From NCBI GenBank assembly GCA_003117195.1, contig BDSI01000241.1, forward strand, positions 23,997 to 87,996: a DNA stretch of 64,000 nt. Direction: 5' to 3'. Below the pieces are notes generated by a model. It ran no database searches. It saw only the letters and a program-made list of their open reading frames with translations, and had not been told where the DNA came from. The translations under genes were made by a program, and so were the position numbers. The DNA comes from Eudorina sp. 2006-703-Eu-15. Lineage: Eukaryota; Chlorophyta; Chlorophyceae; Chlamydomonadales; Volvocaceae. The stretch's first letter is position 1; every line of letters begins with the position of its first letter. Below are positions 44,567 to 56,400 of this stretch, one piece after another.

Positions 44567-45760
44567 ATGGCGACTCTGCGCCAAGTCGCGCGTGAGGCGG
44601 CTCAGGCAGCGCTGGAGGCACAGGCGGCTCCCCGCAAGCCCAAGCCTTTCTCAAGCGTCGGCAATACGGAGGCTGTCCAGTTCCTGGCCGACCTGAATTT
44701 GGCGCAGATCGATGGTAACGCTTTATTTGCGGGTGAGGTGCAGCTACCTGATCAGATGCCCGAAATCAGCGGCTTTGACATGTCTGGCTACAAAACCGAG
44801 GACGAGGCCACAGGGCCGCTGCTCGAGCACCATAAGAAGCAGCTGGAGCTCCTGGGTGTTTGGTTTGGCCGGTCGGGCTTCGACATCTATCGCGTCCGCA
44901 GCTTCACAAATGACGCCCTGTTGATTAAAAAAGGCAACAAGGCCTTCAGCGGGATCTTCGACGGTTTAATAGCGCCTTACGGCCTGGGGCGAACCTATTC
45001 CTTGAGGCAATGCCGCATCGTTTATGAGCACAAAAAGCCGGAGGTAAGGTGTAACGTGTTTTACTGCCGTGCAGACTCTGTACAGCATGAACATGTCACG
45101 TGGCTTGAGGTCCTGTCGTGCACTTGTGTATGTAGCACGTCGTGTTGTGAAGAAACGTTCTGTGCTTTCCACTGGTGCCGCTGGTTCGGCGCACAGGCGC
45201 TCGACGGAGCTCAGGGCCAGGCGATTCTTGCGCTGCTGGCCGCGTGCGCCTATGGGCCGTGCCCTGTGCTGGTGGACCTGACGGACGGCATGAGGCACAT
45301 CGTGTACACCATACGCGGCCGGGAGGTCATTTCGTGGACTGAGCTGACCCCAAAGCAGGTGGGGAGCTAGGGTGGCGGGATGTTACTTGAGGGCGGGATG
45401 TTACTTACTTGAGGCGGTCGGGTGAAGACGAAGTATTGCCGTGCTAGTAAGCTGCTGGCATTTTACATCCACCTGCAGGCGTACTATCTGCAGGCGCAGC
45501 ACCTCAAGTCTTCTAGATTACTTACTGAGCGGACGCTGACGGTTGAGCAAATTCCGGAGGAGGAGCAGGCGTGGATGCGCCCCGTGCACCAGCTGCGCCC
45601 GGAGTCGGGGCTGCACGAGCAGCTCGAGTCGGTCATTCCGTTCCTGCCGTCGGATGAGCGCGTGGACGCGGCGCTGGAGCTCATCCATGCGTGGACACAG
45701 GCGCAGCAGCCGGCGCCGCCGATGCAACTCCCCGACAGCATCCAGGCCTTCTACGCGTGA
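44567..45760 (+). CDS. PD-(D/E)XK nuclease-like protein, copy B
   Basis: Exons 44567-45043, 45197-45358 and 45479-45760 have exactly the sizes of copy A (477, 162 and 282 nt) and encode 306 residues with the same FDG and EHK positions. Changes from copy A are substitutions only, for example NVHSFTDD to RVRSFTND and GWIAPYG to GLIAPYG. In this copy the first intron happens to have no in-frame stop, so an unspliced reading of 268 residues from the same ATG is possible. The 2-bp indel between the copies inside that intron argues it is spliced out. Function as for copy A; nuclease activity is inferred only. Confidence 0.6.
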
Positions 45761-46950
45761 GCTGTGGTAGGTGGGTCAGATGATGTGTGGGGCATGCAAG
45801 AACCAGCGGTCCATCCAGTTGGGCGCGGCAGACAGTAGTAGTGCCGCCGGAGAACGAAACAACCCATGTGCGCCTGTAGCGCCTGCGCCTACACCTCGTG
45901 TGCGGGCTTAACATTCGGCACGCTCTTACACAGGAGGAGTAGGAGGAGAGGCATCCGTGGTTTGAGTTGAGCAGGAGGAGTCCGGGGGGAGGCGCATGTG
46001 GGTGGAGAACCTCGCCCTACAGTCTCCTGTTGCCTGCGACCACCCTACATTGCCACGCGCCAACCAACCCGCAGACATCACCGCTGCTGCACCGTCAATT
46101 GTGCTCTTCCGTCCATGGTCCGCTTCTGTTCGTGTTGCGGATCGTGGAATCAAGGAGGGGCCTGGGAGGCTGCAGTGGGCTGTGACGGTGCTAGCTGGCG
46201 CAGCTGAGCGAGGTGCCGGCGACAGTGGCAGTGCGCAACCTGGTGGAGAACGAGTAAGGGTCCAGGAGGGCCATGTGCACGGGCTGGGGCCGGGGCGGCG
46301 GGGAAGGCAATACTTGGCAGTGAACCGGTGAGGCGAGTGGGTGCTGTTGTTGAAGAGGAGAGGCTGAGAAGACGCGCGGGTGGCTGGCAGCGCTTTACGG
46401 CAAAGATGGCCACGTATGACGGCAAGCAGCTCGTTCCCGGACGCGGACCCTGCTGCTGTTTCCCAAGCGAGCAGCTACTGTGCATGGGCAAGTCGAGCGA
46501 GCGCGTCTGCGGCGCGATGGTGGTAATGATCATGGCAATGATGATGGTGGTGGTTCCCCCGCTGGGCTGCTGAGGCCTGCAGGGAGTGCTAGTTGCGCCA
46601 GTACGTGTGGGCTGCAAGCTTGATGCAGCGACAAGGCTCGGGGGGATACTGGGCCGTATGAGGGATCAGCGGGCAGCCCTGCAGATAGACGCATTATCGC
46701 TCCTGGGCTTGGGGTATGTTCATGTTTCGTGGTATGAGGAAAGCAGGACGTGCGTGTGGTCTTGAGACACGGGTTGACTGTTGGGAGGGTGGCCTGCATA
46801 CCGAGGCAGACGACTGGTCACTGCCTCACACTTTCGGATGGGCGCACTCGGTGATGCGCGGCGGTTGAATTCTGGCACATTTGAATGATCCCTGACAGGT
46901 CATTGTATATGACAGAGGGGCTGGCTTGCACCTGGGCACAACCCATCGGG

Positions 46951-47050
46951 GGCTGACGCCTGAGCGAAATCCGGAGGAGGAGCAGGCGTGCCTGCACCAG
47001 CTGCACCCCGAGTCGGGGCTGCGCGAGCAGCTCAAGTCAGGATTTTAGCT
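46951..47050 (+). pseudogene. Partial duplicate of nuclease-like exon 3, copy B
   Basis: LTPERNPEEEQACLHQLHPE then SGLREQLKSGF and a TAG: the counterpart of 35606-35700, so the internal duplication predates the segmental one. Confidence 0.7.
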
Positions 47051-47188
47051 GGGTCCCCCTTCACCAGGGCCTCGCGCTCCTCGGCCGGCAGCTCCACACC
47101 ATGTGTGTGAGAACGTTAAATTGTTTCCATGTGCATGTGTGTGCGTGTGCACACTTGCATTTCATGGCAGGTGCGTGTGCACACTTGC

Positions 47189-47262
47189 ATTTCATGGCAG
47201 GTACGGTGCACGTAAATAATGCACCGGTGCATTACTTACGTGCACCGTACCTGCCATGAAAT
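47189..47262. repeat. 74-bp near-perfect palindrome
   Basis: Two 37-bp arms meet with no spacer at 47225/47226 (AATGCACC/GGTGCATT) and differ at one position. Just before it, a 30-bp piece (gtgcgtgtgcacacttgcat and on) is duplicated. Copy A has only a short cattt-catgcaccgg at the same place (about 35808). Confidence 0.9.
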
Positions 47263-47462
47263 GGCGCGGGGCGCGGCTTTCAGGGCATGTATACTGCGGT
47301 GCGCATGCGAAGGCGTTGTTGTGTGTGAGGTGTGTCGGCAGGCGTGTCAACCAGCCGGGTTTGCTGGGCATGTGCCATGGGGCCCACCCACCGGGCGCAA
47401 TGTATGTAGTTGCTCGCATGACATCAACGCAGCCGTATGTGTGGCTGTCATGAAGCCTTTGT

Positions 47463-47845
47463 GAATGAATGAACGTTACAGCGGACCCCAAAGGGATCAT
47501 CGGTGTATACCAGGGTAAGCCCCAGCAGGCCCCACCCCCAGGACGGCAGGTCACCTCCACACCACAACGCCGCACCCAAAGAAAACACAGCGGGCCATAA
47601 CCCCACCCAGTCAGACACCGAAGCAAGCAGAGGCGCGCAGCGGGGCAACACTACCAAAGGGATAGGCACAGCAGCGGGCATAATCCCCAGAAGTGGATAA
47701 AGCCAAGCACAGGGGAAGTCGCCCACACAGGCACCCCATTACCCAACTACAACCACCTCTGAGGCACCCAGCGCTGCACCCTCTCGAGGTCTTGGAAGAC
47801 CCACGCCTGGCTCGTGACACGACCGCTAGTGGGGTAACCCGCGTC
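47463..47845 (-). repeat. (CATT)n-tailed dispersed repeat, longest copy
   Basis: It runs from the tail (aatgaatgaacgttacagcg) to about tgtcacgaccgctagtgg. It covers both the part shared with 29805-30074 and the part shared with 30958-31274. No coding domain recognised. Confidence 0.8.
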
Positions 47846-48734
47846 ATAAGAAATAACTTGGCCAAACACCAACATGCCAAACGGGAGCCTTGCCTCCTAC
47901 CCAATCTGAGGGTAGGCCCGGTCCCCACCTTGAACCGCGGGTCGGAGAGCCCACTAACTTCTGTTATGGCAGGAGCACATGTTCCGGGTTCCGCTTGCGC
48001 TCATCCGCAAAGTCTGTCGGGCTCGAGTTCGTCTTGTCTCGTCCAGTTCTCCTTGAATGCACACCGGGTCTTTTGTTTAGCATAATGGGATTGGGCGGTT
48101 CGGACGGGCTTCTCACTGAACACACCGGGCGCAGCAAGAGGGAAGCACAACATCGAGAGGCGCGGATACCACCCCACCACAACAGCGGCCACCCGGCGCC
48201 GCTCCCCCCCCCTCGCGTTTCGCCGCTTGTGCCACGTATCGGTCCCCAATTCATACCCCTCCGCCCTAAAGCGCCCCGGGCACTATGGGCGCATCCCATC
48301 AGGGTGAGCAGCGTGCGGAGGTGGGGCCAGAAAGGTGAGAGGGCGCAGAAGAAGAATCGCTCACCGACCCGTGGGTCTGAACCCTGCGTGTTGAGACCCG
48401 TGGGTCTGAACCCTGCGGGTTAAGACCCGTGGGTCTGAACCCTGCGTGTTAAGACCCGTGGGTCTGAACCCTGCGTGCTGAGACCCGTGGGTCTGAACCC
48501 TGCGTGCTGAGACCCGTGGGTCTGAACCCTGCGTGCTGAGACTGCCAGCCGACGCATGACGCTACCCAGCATGACTGCTGTGGCGGAGCACGACTCCGGG
48601 GTCGCTCGGGGGCGGATCGACCCGCCGCGCTCCTCCCTCATCTGCACCGGGACCTTCCCTCATCCAGACGGGTGTGCTGATTCCTGATTGTAGTACTGTA
48701 CGGCACCGCACAGAATGTGGGCCGCGCATTATTG
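47846..48734. other. Spacer with 29-bp minisatellite
   Basis: No gene recognised. It holds the tandem array at 48366-48539 and the 3' flank of the glycine-rich gene. Confidence 0.6.
48366..48539. repeat. 29-bp minisatellite, 6 units
   Basis: Six directly adjacent units begin gacccgtgggtctgaaccct and end gcgtgytga-like. Each unit contains the palindrome GACCCGTGGGTC. There are no spacers between units. Confidence 0.95.
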
Positions 48735-49195
48735 TCAGATCTTGAAGGGCCGCCGGAAGTCGCCCCCGCCGCCGCCGCCGCCACCGCCCTGGCGACCCGG
48801 CCCGCCGCCCCGCTGGTCCTCATCGTCCCACTGCCGCCGCGGGTGGCTCCATTCGCTGCCGCGACCTGAGTGAAAAACGCCGAGGAGACCGGGGCAGGGA
48901 GGGGCGAGGGGGTTTGAAAGAAAAAAGAAAAAACCCTAGAAAACGAACCCGAGCACAACCAGACGTAGGGGGGAGGGTGGGTGCGAGGAAGCAGCCCCAA
49001 ACGAACCGCGTGACACCGAGTGGTACTCATTCACGAAGAAGAACAGGCAGTACGGCAGCACCCACCCGGCGGGTTCCAGCCCGGGGTGCGGCGGCTGGGG
49101 TCCCACTCGCTGCCGCGCGCGTCGTCGTCGTCGTCACGGGAGCTGCCGTACCCCTGGCGGGACGGGCCGTACGGATTGCGGGTCTGACGCTCAAC
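48735..49195 (-). CDS. Gly/Asp-rich protein, 3'-terminal exons
   Basis: Two exons fit: 49195-49066 (starting VERQTRNPYGPSRQGYGSSR, then DDDDDARGSEWDP and TPGWNPPG) and 48865-48735 (GRGSEWSHPRRQWDDEDQRG, a poly-Gly run, then DFRRPFKI and TGA). The phases match (0, then 1). The RGSEW motif occurs in both exons. A possible earlier exon near 49656-49595 (FENVYGWTPGAPPQATRG) does not join in phase. Composition suggests an RNA- or protein-binding disordered tail; the family is not recognised. It lies downstream of the DnaJ gene on the same strand and could in principle be part of a longer transcript from it. Confidence 0.5.
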
Positions 49196-50131
49196 CTGCG
49201 GTGCCGGGTGCAGAGGTGCGGTGAGGGTGCGGTGCAGAGTTGGGGTTAGAACTTAGAAGAGGAGAGGGAAGAGGCGGGGGGGCCGTGCGGAAAACCTCCT
49301 CAAACAGGATCTGTGTTGCTGCTGCTAAAGGTGTCGTACGGTCGTACCGACATAGGGCGGGGACCAAGGTCCTCCTGCCTGGAGTTCACTGCATTTTCCA
49401 GCATTAAATCAAATCGTTAGGGTACCCCAAACCGGAGCTCCATTTTTCCGCAAAACCGCCTTGCTTAAATCAACACATACGGTGCATTGCATTTGGGTGT
49501 GGGCGCATGGTTACCCGCGACCCAACCGCCGACCCCAACGCCCCAGCCGACCCCAACGCCCCAGCCGACCCCAAAGCCCCACCGCCACCCGCACCTGCCG
49601 GAACCACGAGTCGCTTGTGGAGGTGCCCCAGGGGTCCAACCGTAGACATTTTCAAACTTGGGGGCAGGGGAGAGGGTATGTTGGAACATTGGGCAGGCAG
49701 GGGGAGGTGGGGCTGCGCGGGGGACGAAACACACCCGAGGTGGGGCACATTTCGCTGTCTTTTCTGACATTAAGGGGGCACATCGCGTCGTCGTCGTCGT
49801 CGTCCGGCTGCAGCAGCAGGAGCTGCCCGGGGGGAGTTCTCCAAGGGAGGGCGTGTCAAAGTTAGGCGGCTCCAACTGCTGCTCCCTTCCTGCTTGCTCG
49901 CAGCTCTTCCTCCCCTTGGCAGCGCCCGCCCTGTTTCCCTTGCCTTTGCATCTTGTCTCCTTGTTCCCCGTCCCTTGAAACATGCATACCGACTTCCTGT
50001 GTACCCAGCCCTTACGCGACCCCCACCCAAGAACCTCCTCCCCCTCGTCCTCCGCCTCGCCCTCCTCCCCCTCGTCCTCCACCGCCTTGCCCCCCTACCC
50101 CTCGTCCCCCTCCTCGCTCGCCCTCTCCTGC

Positions 50132-52012
50132 TCACATGAACTTGGCCAGCTCCTCAAGCACCTCTTCCTGGCTCCTCCGACGCCGCCACCCCGGGCCCTC
50201 CTCGCCCTCCTCCGCGTCCTCGTCCTGACCACCGTCCTCCTCCTCCTCGGCTGCCTCCTCGTCCCCCCGGCGGCGGCGGCTGTACCGATCGTCGTCGTCG
50301 TCATCATCGGGTCGCAGCCCTCCCCCTCCGCCGTCCTGCCGCCGCCCCACATCCGACCAGCGGAAAGGACTGCGGCGGAAGCTGTCTTCGTCCTCCTGCC
50401 ATTGCAATGGAGGGAGGGAGGGAGGGAGGGAGGGGGTTGTGGTGAAACGGTGGAAAGCATATGAGCGATGGCGGAAGGGTGACAGAGAGGTCGTTGGTTC
50501 AGGGTAAGGATCGGGGCGCGGGTATTTCAATGTAATCCCAAAAAGATTTCGTATACAGGTTACGGCGGTGGTGGTGTGGTCTGCGGTGTGTGTGTGTGCG
50601 TGGGGGGGGGGTCGCCTCGGCCCGGTTGCACCGGTTGCAGTACATCCTGACCGTACATGAACACGGTACACGACGCAATGCAACAAGGGGGGACAAGGGT
50701 GTGCCATTGCCTGTGCATGTGCGTGTAACGGAAAACTGAGCCGCGTGTGTGTGTGTGTGGGGGGGGGGGGTGGGTGCGTGTCCGTTTCCTGGGAGGCGCC
50801 CGACAGCATGTGTGTGTGTGCCAACCAGCCGTACAATTCGCGCGCGCGTGCGTGGCTAGCGAGGTCGGGTTGGCGGCGCCGCGCTCCGTGTGTGTTAAGC
50901 GAGGTCGCCGCTCCCACCTCCACGATGTCCCTGAAGAAGTTGAGGCGGCGGGTGCTGTGGGTGATGTCGTACTGCCGCCGCGACTCGGCGTCCGACAGCA
51001 CCTCGTACGCCCGGCTCAGCTGCACGAAGGCGGCGGTGGCGCCCTCCTGCCTCCTCGCCGTGTCGCAGGAGGTGACGGTGGGACAGCGGGGGGCGGCGCA
51101 GGGCAGGTCAGGGGACTGAGGGGAGGGCCGACCGCCGCCGGCAGCACCGCCAGCGGGGCGGGGTGGAGGCCGCTGCGTCGCGCTCCGGCCCCACATCCCA
51201 TAAGCCGTGCATCCCATACTTTCCCATCTCCCGCCGCACCCCCCACCCACCGGTCAGGCGGGGGGCCCCGTCTGCCGGCCGAACCCGCCCCAGACCTCGC
51301 CGGTCTTTCCATCCCCTCCCTGCCTCCCTGTGACCCGTCCCAACCACCGTCCCAACCACCGTCCCAACCACCGTCCCAACCACCACCCCGCCGGCCCTCC
51401 CCCCGACCGCCCCACCTCCGGGTTCACGTCGGGGTGCAGCTCCTTGGCGCGTCGCCGGAACGCCGCCTGCGGGGCGTGTAGCGGTGGGGTGGCGAACACG
51501 TGATGGAGATCCGGGTAGGGCTTGGGCTTGTTCTTGGCACGGCGTGGGGTGTGGTGTTCATGACGGTGGTGGTGGTGGTGGTGCATAGAGACGGGGAGGT
51601 CTTCCTGGAGAATGAGGAGGAGGAGCAGAAGGCGGAGGAGCAGAAGGCGGAGCCTCCTGTCGCCACCACCGCCGGCCCAGCTCGCTGACGGCTCTGCTCG
51701 TGTTCCCCCCCAACCCCCGGCATGCACTGCCCCGCACCGTCGGCTCAGTCACCACACACCCGCCCAGACCCCGAACCGAGAACGGTACCCGATGCGGCCC
51801 AGCGGCGGCATCCGACAGCCACCTTTCCGTGCTCGGCCCACCACAACCACAACCTCCTGCGTTGGGGCCCTCCCCTCCCCTTCCCCCTAGCGCAACCTCC
51901 CCCCTCTTCCCCCTCTCCCCCCCCACCCCCACCCGGATATCCTCCTCGTCACAGTCCGGATCCAGCCCCAGCAGCTCGTAGTAGTTGGCATCCGACTCGT
52001 CCCGATCGGACC
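50132..52012 (-). CDS. DnaJ/Hsp40-type J-domain protein
   Basis: J-domain proteins stimulate Hsp70 ATPase. Exons on the minus strand: 52012-51933 (DRDESDANYYELLGLDPDCD, EEDIR), 51466-51416 (AAFRRRAKELHPDVNPE), 51046-50918 (EGATAAFVQLSRAYEVLSDA, ESRRQYDITHSTRR), 50395-50132 (EDEDSFRRSPFRWSDVG to LEELAKFM). Borders are GT..AG and phases fit. The HPD motif between helices II and III is intact. No Gly/Phe or zinc-finger region follows; instead the C-terminus is very acidic (DDDDDDD, EEAAEEEEDGGQDEDAEEGE), so it is a type III J protein. Exon 1 begins at an acceptor in phase 1, so an N-terminal exon is missing. A candidate is the Arg/Pro/Ser/Ala-rich frame ending VLCSAYRR at about 52484, whose GAG/GTGCGC donor has the right phase and which looks like a transit peptide. 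Confidence 0.8.
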
Positions 52013-52499
52013 CTGATCAAGGTGGTGGCGGTGGTGGGGGTCGGATGTTGATGTTGATGATGATTATGATGATGGTGATGATCGGATCAAGGGTAGGGGA
52101 AAGGACAGGGCGGGTGGGGTGCGGCGGGCGCGGGGACCGGGACGCGGGACATGTGCCCGGAGGGGGGGGTGTATAGGGTGCCCATATTGGGGGCCGAGCG
52201 CCCCGGGGGCGTGCTGCCTGGCTGCACGCAGCTTTGCAGCCCCTCCATCCCGATGCGGTGCGGTGCGGTGCGGACTCGGGATGGCAGCGAACAGCGAAGA
52301 AAACTTTCAGAGCAGGGGCGATGCTTTCCCGCGCCCCCCCCCCCCGAAAGCGCAAGCCGCAACGCATTGCCGAGCACAGCTGGGCGGCACACACACGAGG
52401 TTGATATGTTAGTATATGGGCTCTTGGTTTGGGTCGGGCGGGTCTCTTATCTAAACACACACGAGAGAGGCGTGCGCGCACCTCGTCGATAGGCTGAGC

Positions 52500-53484
52500 A
52501 CAGCACTGCCCCGCGACGACCCCGGCGGGGTGCGCTCCCCGGACCCGGGACACGAGGGGGCGACGCCGCGCGATGTGGGCAGCGGCAGGGCTGTGACGAC
52601 GGGGTCGGGGCTGCTGGCCCGGCTGTTGCGGTGATGGGTGATAGCCGCGCCGGGCGTGCCGGGTGCCACGCGAGCAGGGACGCACTGCAGTGTTGGTGTT
52701 GGAGGTGGACGAGGCGCTGCGTGGGCTGGAGGGTGTGCGCACTGCGGGGAGTCGCAGGGAGCAGGGGATGGGTCGGGAGGAAAGGGGAGAGGCGACGCAC
52801 GCGCACTGGGTAGGCGTGTCGCGGAACCAGCCCCAGACCAGGAGTGACTCAAGTTTAATTGGTCAATGCCCTTCCTTTCACGCAAATTGTATCCCTATCA
52901 TCTATGCATATGCGCGTCCACCTCTGCGTGGAGGCTGCGGGGAGGAGCTTCGCAGCGTCCCAACCTGATGCCCAACCCGAAACCACTTGTCGCCCGACAG
53001 CTTACCCCATCACTGCTCCTCTAATTTATGCCGATACGTGGTACCGATAGGTTTGTTGAAGCGCTTTTGGCTTGGGAGACAAGCGAGTCAGGAGTACAGC
53101 AACACGACTTTTGCAGAGAGCCGTCGGTACCTTTCACGAATACGCAACATAAATAGAACTCTTCTACTATTTCGATGCTGCGCTAGTCCTGAAAGATTTG
53201 CAAATTGTTTGTGTTGAATTCACGCCTTGAAAGACTCCGGAGCCGAGTGGAGCTATTGGAGCCGAGTCCAGTTGACACCTAATCTCCTTTGCAACTTTGT
53301 ACCCTTGAAGGCACGAGCTGCAAGATGAAAGAAGATGGGTTGCACCGGCGCGCCCAGTTCGGGGCCTTCCAGCGTTGACCCCAGCTTGCTAAGCCTCGTG
53401 CACTTGTGACGCAACTTGGACCTGCAAGCAGTATAGGCTTCGTAGGCGCCCTGCTGCGGCAGATCTTGCGCGCGTTCTCGGGCA
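52500..53484. other. Divergent upstream region of DnaJ and 53.5-kb genes
   Basis: It contains a possible N-terminal DnaJ exon (about 52484-52855, minus) and AT-richer sequence at 52850-53230. The plus-strand gene starts at 53485. No specific promoter element was identified. Confidence 0.5.
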
Positions 53485-56400
53485 ATGAGCACCCCGCAAG
53501 AGCTCACTCAGGAGCCTGTCGTTCGGGCGCTGCAGCAGCATCTGCTGGCGCAGGGAGCTGTACTACCGGATAGCGTGAACCTGCAGCAGGCCCTTGCATA
53601 TGCGCAGCAGTCCGCGTCCGGCGCGGTTGCATTGCCGGAGAACGGGAGCGATGGTGGAGACACGGACTCCGACAACGAGGAGGCCGGAGCCCGGCGGTCA
53701 TCCGACCGGCTCACGAAGGGCAAACAGGGAGTTGGGAAGGGCGCCAAGGATAAGTCGGGGGCTGGCCGGGCGTCGAGGCAGAAGATGAAGGATGCCGACG
53801 ATGAGGATGCCGACGAGCGCGCGAAGGGCGGAAAGGCAGGGAAAGGAGGAGCTGGAACTATCAAAGACGGCCAGCCTCCCAGGAAAAAGGCGAAAGCTGA
53901 GGCGGCATCGGGGGATGCAACACAGGTGAGGTGGGGCTTCGGTCGTACAGTCGTTGGACCGTGGCGCCGACAGATGCCATCAAGCATATCCCGCGATATC
54001 CCTCTTGGCGGGTTAGCGCTGATGTTTCGGATTGATTGCAAGTTTGACTGCGAAGGCAGCTGGCCGAGTTTGCGGGCCCTGTAGGTGAAGGCTCAAACGC
54101 TCCGAAACCACTCACCCATGTAACCCGAACCATCCCGTCACCAACCCTGCGCTTGCCCTAATCAGCACTTGATGGTGCCGTGTCATATTTGCCTTGAAAC
54201 TCAAATTTAGGGCTCCATCAAGAAAGCCGATTGCGCGCCCGCTGTTGAACTCCCTCAGTTTGATCCGCTCCGGAACCTGGATGTGCTGGCAGCCGCGGCA
54301 CTGGCCCAAGCCAACGTGGAGCAGCCCGTCGGAGGTATCGGCGCCACAGGGTCACCCGCTGCTCCGCTGAGCGCAGAGGCAGCCGCTGCCGCTGCATCAG
54401 CTGCGGCGGCGGCGGCCGCAGCCGCGGCGGCCACCACCGGCACCGGCGTTTCTCCGAAATCCCGCGCGGCGGTCTCCGGTGGGCCATCCGCCGCGGCGGC
54501 TCTTGGCGGCGCCGCAGCCGCCGCCAGCGCCGCCGCGGCGGCGGTGCTGCCCGTGCGAGGCCTGCCCCGCTGGCGACAGCCGGCACAGGCTCCGCAGCGG
54601 CAGCGGCGACCGTCGGGCCGCCGCCGGGCTCCATGGCCGCGGTCGGCTCCGCCTCGGCGGCAGCCACCGGCAGCCCCTCCACGCGTCCGCGCGTCCCGGA
54701 CGGGGCACAGGCGGAGGGGCCACGCCCCCAGCAGCAGCCGGTGCCGCCCCGGCCGGTAACGCCACCGCACCAGCTGCGGCGCCAGCTCCCGAGTCGCCTC
54801 GCCAGGCGGCGGCCGCTATCCCGGTGGGCTATCCACATACGCCACTATCAGCAGGCGCGCAGCCGCAGCTGCCACAACAGCACCAGCAGCAGGCGCAAGT
54901 CCAAGCGCAGGCCGCCCAAGTGCTGCCGGCGGCCGCCGCCATCCCCACGAAGCCGCGCTCCCGCCGGCCGCTGCCCTCGCACATCGCCACGCAGCGCCAA
55001 GCGGGGCATCCGGGGCCCGCGGGGGCGTTGACGACCTGGGGGGAGATCGAACGGCTGCGGAGGAGGGCGGCGGCGCCGCCGCCGCCGAGGCCCTGGCGCT
55101 CGACGGCGCCGGGGAGCTGTTGGCGGACGAGACGGAGCTACAGCCTCCGACGAGCTCGCTGGTGGTGGTGCTACAGCTGCACCATGCGCTGGAGCCGTCG
55201 GGGTTGCTGCAGCCGCTGCAGGCTCCCGGTCTGCTGCCCGGCGGCATCAACGCCTTCGCTGCCGCAGCCGTGCAGCCGCCGGCGCAACCGTTGCCGCAGC
55301 GGCCGCGGCGGCGGCCGCGGTGCCGGGGCCGCTGCCGCCGGCGGCGGCGGCTCCGGGGGCAGCCCCGGCAGCACCGCCGCCGGAGGCGGCGGTGCCGGGG
55401 CCGCTGATGCCGGGTATGGCGCTGGACGCCGCGGCGGCGGAGCTAGCGGCTCTCATGTCGGGAGTGATGGCGGGCGTGGACAGCCAGCAACAGCAACAGC
55501 CGCACATGGTGGCAGCGGCCGGACCCGGTGTCGCACACGCACACGGAGCAATGCCACTGGCGCCCGGCCTGCTGCAGCAGGGGCATCAGCATCAGCAGCA
55601 GGCCCCGCCGGGCACGGCGCAACTGTCCGGCGCCGCCGCGCTTGCCATGCAGCCCGCCGGACCCGAGGACGGCGGCGCCATCCTCCAGGCGGGCGGCGCC
55701 GCCACCGCCGCCGCCCCCAACCTGGCCGCCGCGCTTGTGCCGCCGCAGGTCCGTCCCGGCGCCGACCCACATCAGCTCATCCACCCCCACCCCACCACGC
55801 GCATCACCAGCTGCCGCCCGCGCCTGCGTTGCAAGGGACGCTCGAGGGGGACGTTTCCTTGGGGGTTCCGGAGCCGGGGCCGGCGGCAGCGCGGCGGCGC
55901 AGACGGCGGCGGCGCTGCCGGCCGACGCTGGCGCCGGTGCGGGCGGGCCCTCCGCGGGCGTGGGTATGGGATCCCTCCCCTCCATGGACGCCCTGGTGGG
56001 GGAGCCCATGATGGTGGCGTCGCTGATTCAGGCCGCGCTGGCCAACCACGATGCGTCGCTGGGTGTGGGCCAGCCCGGGGCCGGGACGTCCGGGGGGCAT
56101 GCCACCCAGCTGAGCGAGTTGCTGATGGCGGCGACGGCCGGCGGAGGCCAGCCGCTGGCGGCGGCGATGGCGGCGGTGACGGCGGCGGCGGAGGGCCTTA
56201 TGGCGCCGGGCGGACCCATGGCGCCGGGGCTGGGGCCCGGCGTGGCCGTCGGGCTGCCGCCGGGACGGATCCCGCGGCGTTCGCGGCGGCAGCGGCGGCG
56301 GCGATGGCGGCGGTGACGACGGGCGCCGCGGGGGGAGGGAGGAAGCGCGGCGGCGGCCGGCGGCGCGGCGGCGGCGGCGGTGCGGAGTCGGAGGGCTTTG

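Larger units (their letters stand above)
43467..47462 (+). repeat. Segmental duplication, copy B
   Basis: Counterpart of 32078-36035, same orientation. It differs by scattered substitutions and indels, by a palindromic expansion at 47160-47275, and by the dispersed repeat that begins at 47463, exactly where copy A continues with cgcaggcaggcacctgag. Confidence 0.9.

Noticed and set aside
45044..45196. In-frame reading of intron 1 in the copy B nuclease-like gene
   Set aside because: Copy A has a 2-bp indel in the same segment, and both copies have GTAAGG and a CACAG acceptor.
48366..48539. CRISPR array
   Set aside because: The units are directly adjacent with no unique spacers, and the DNA is eukaryotic.
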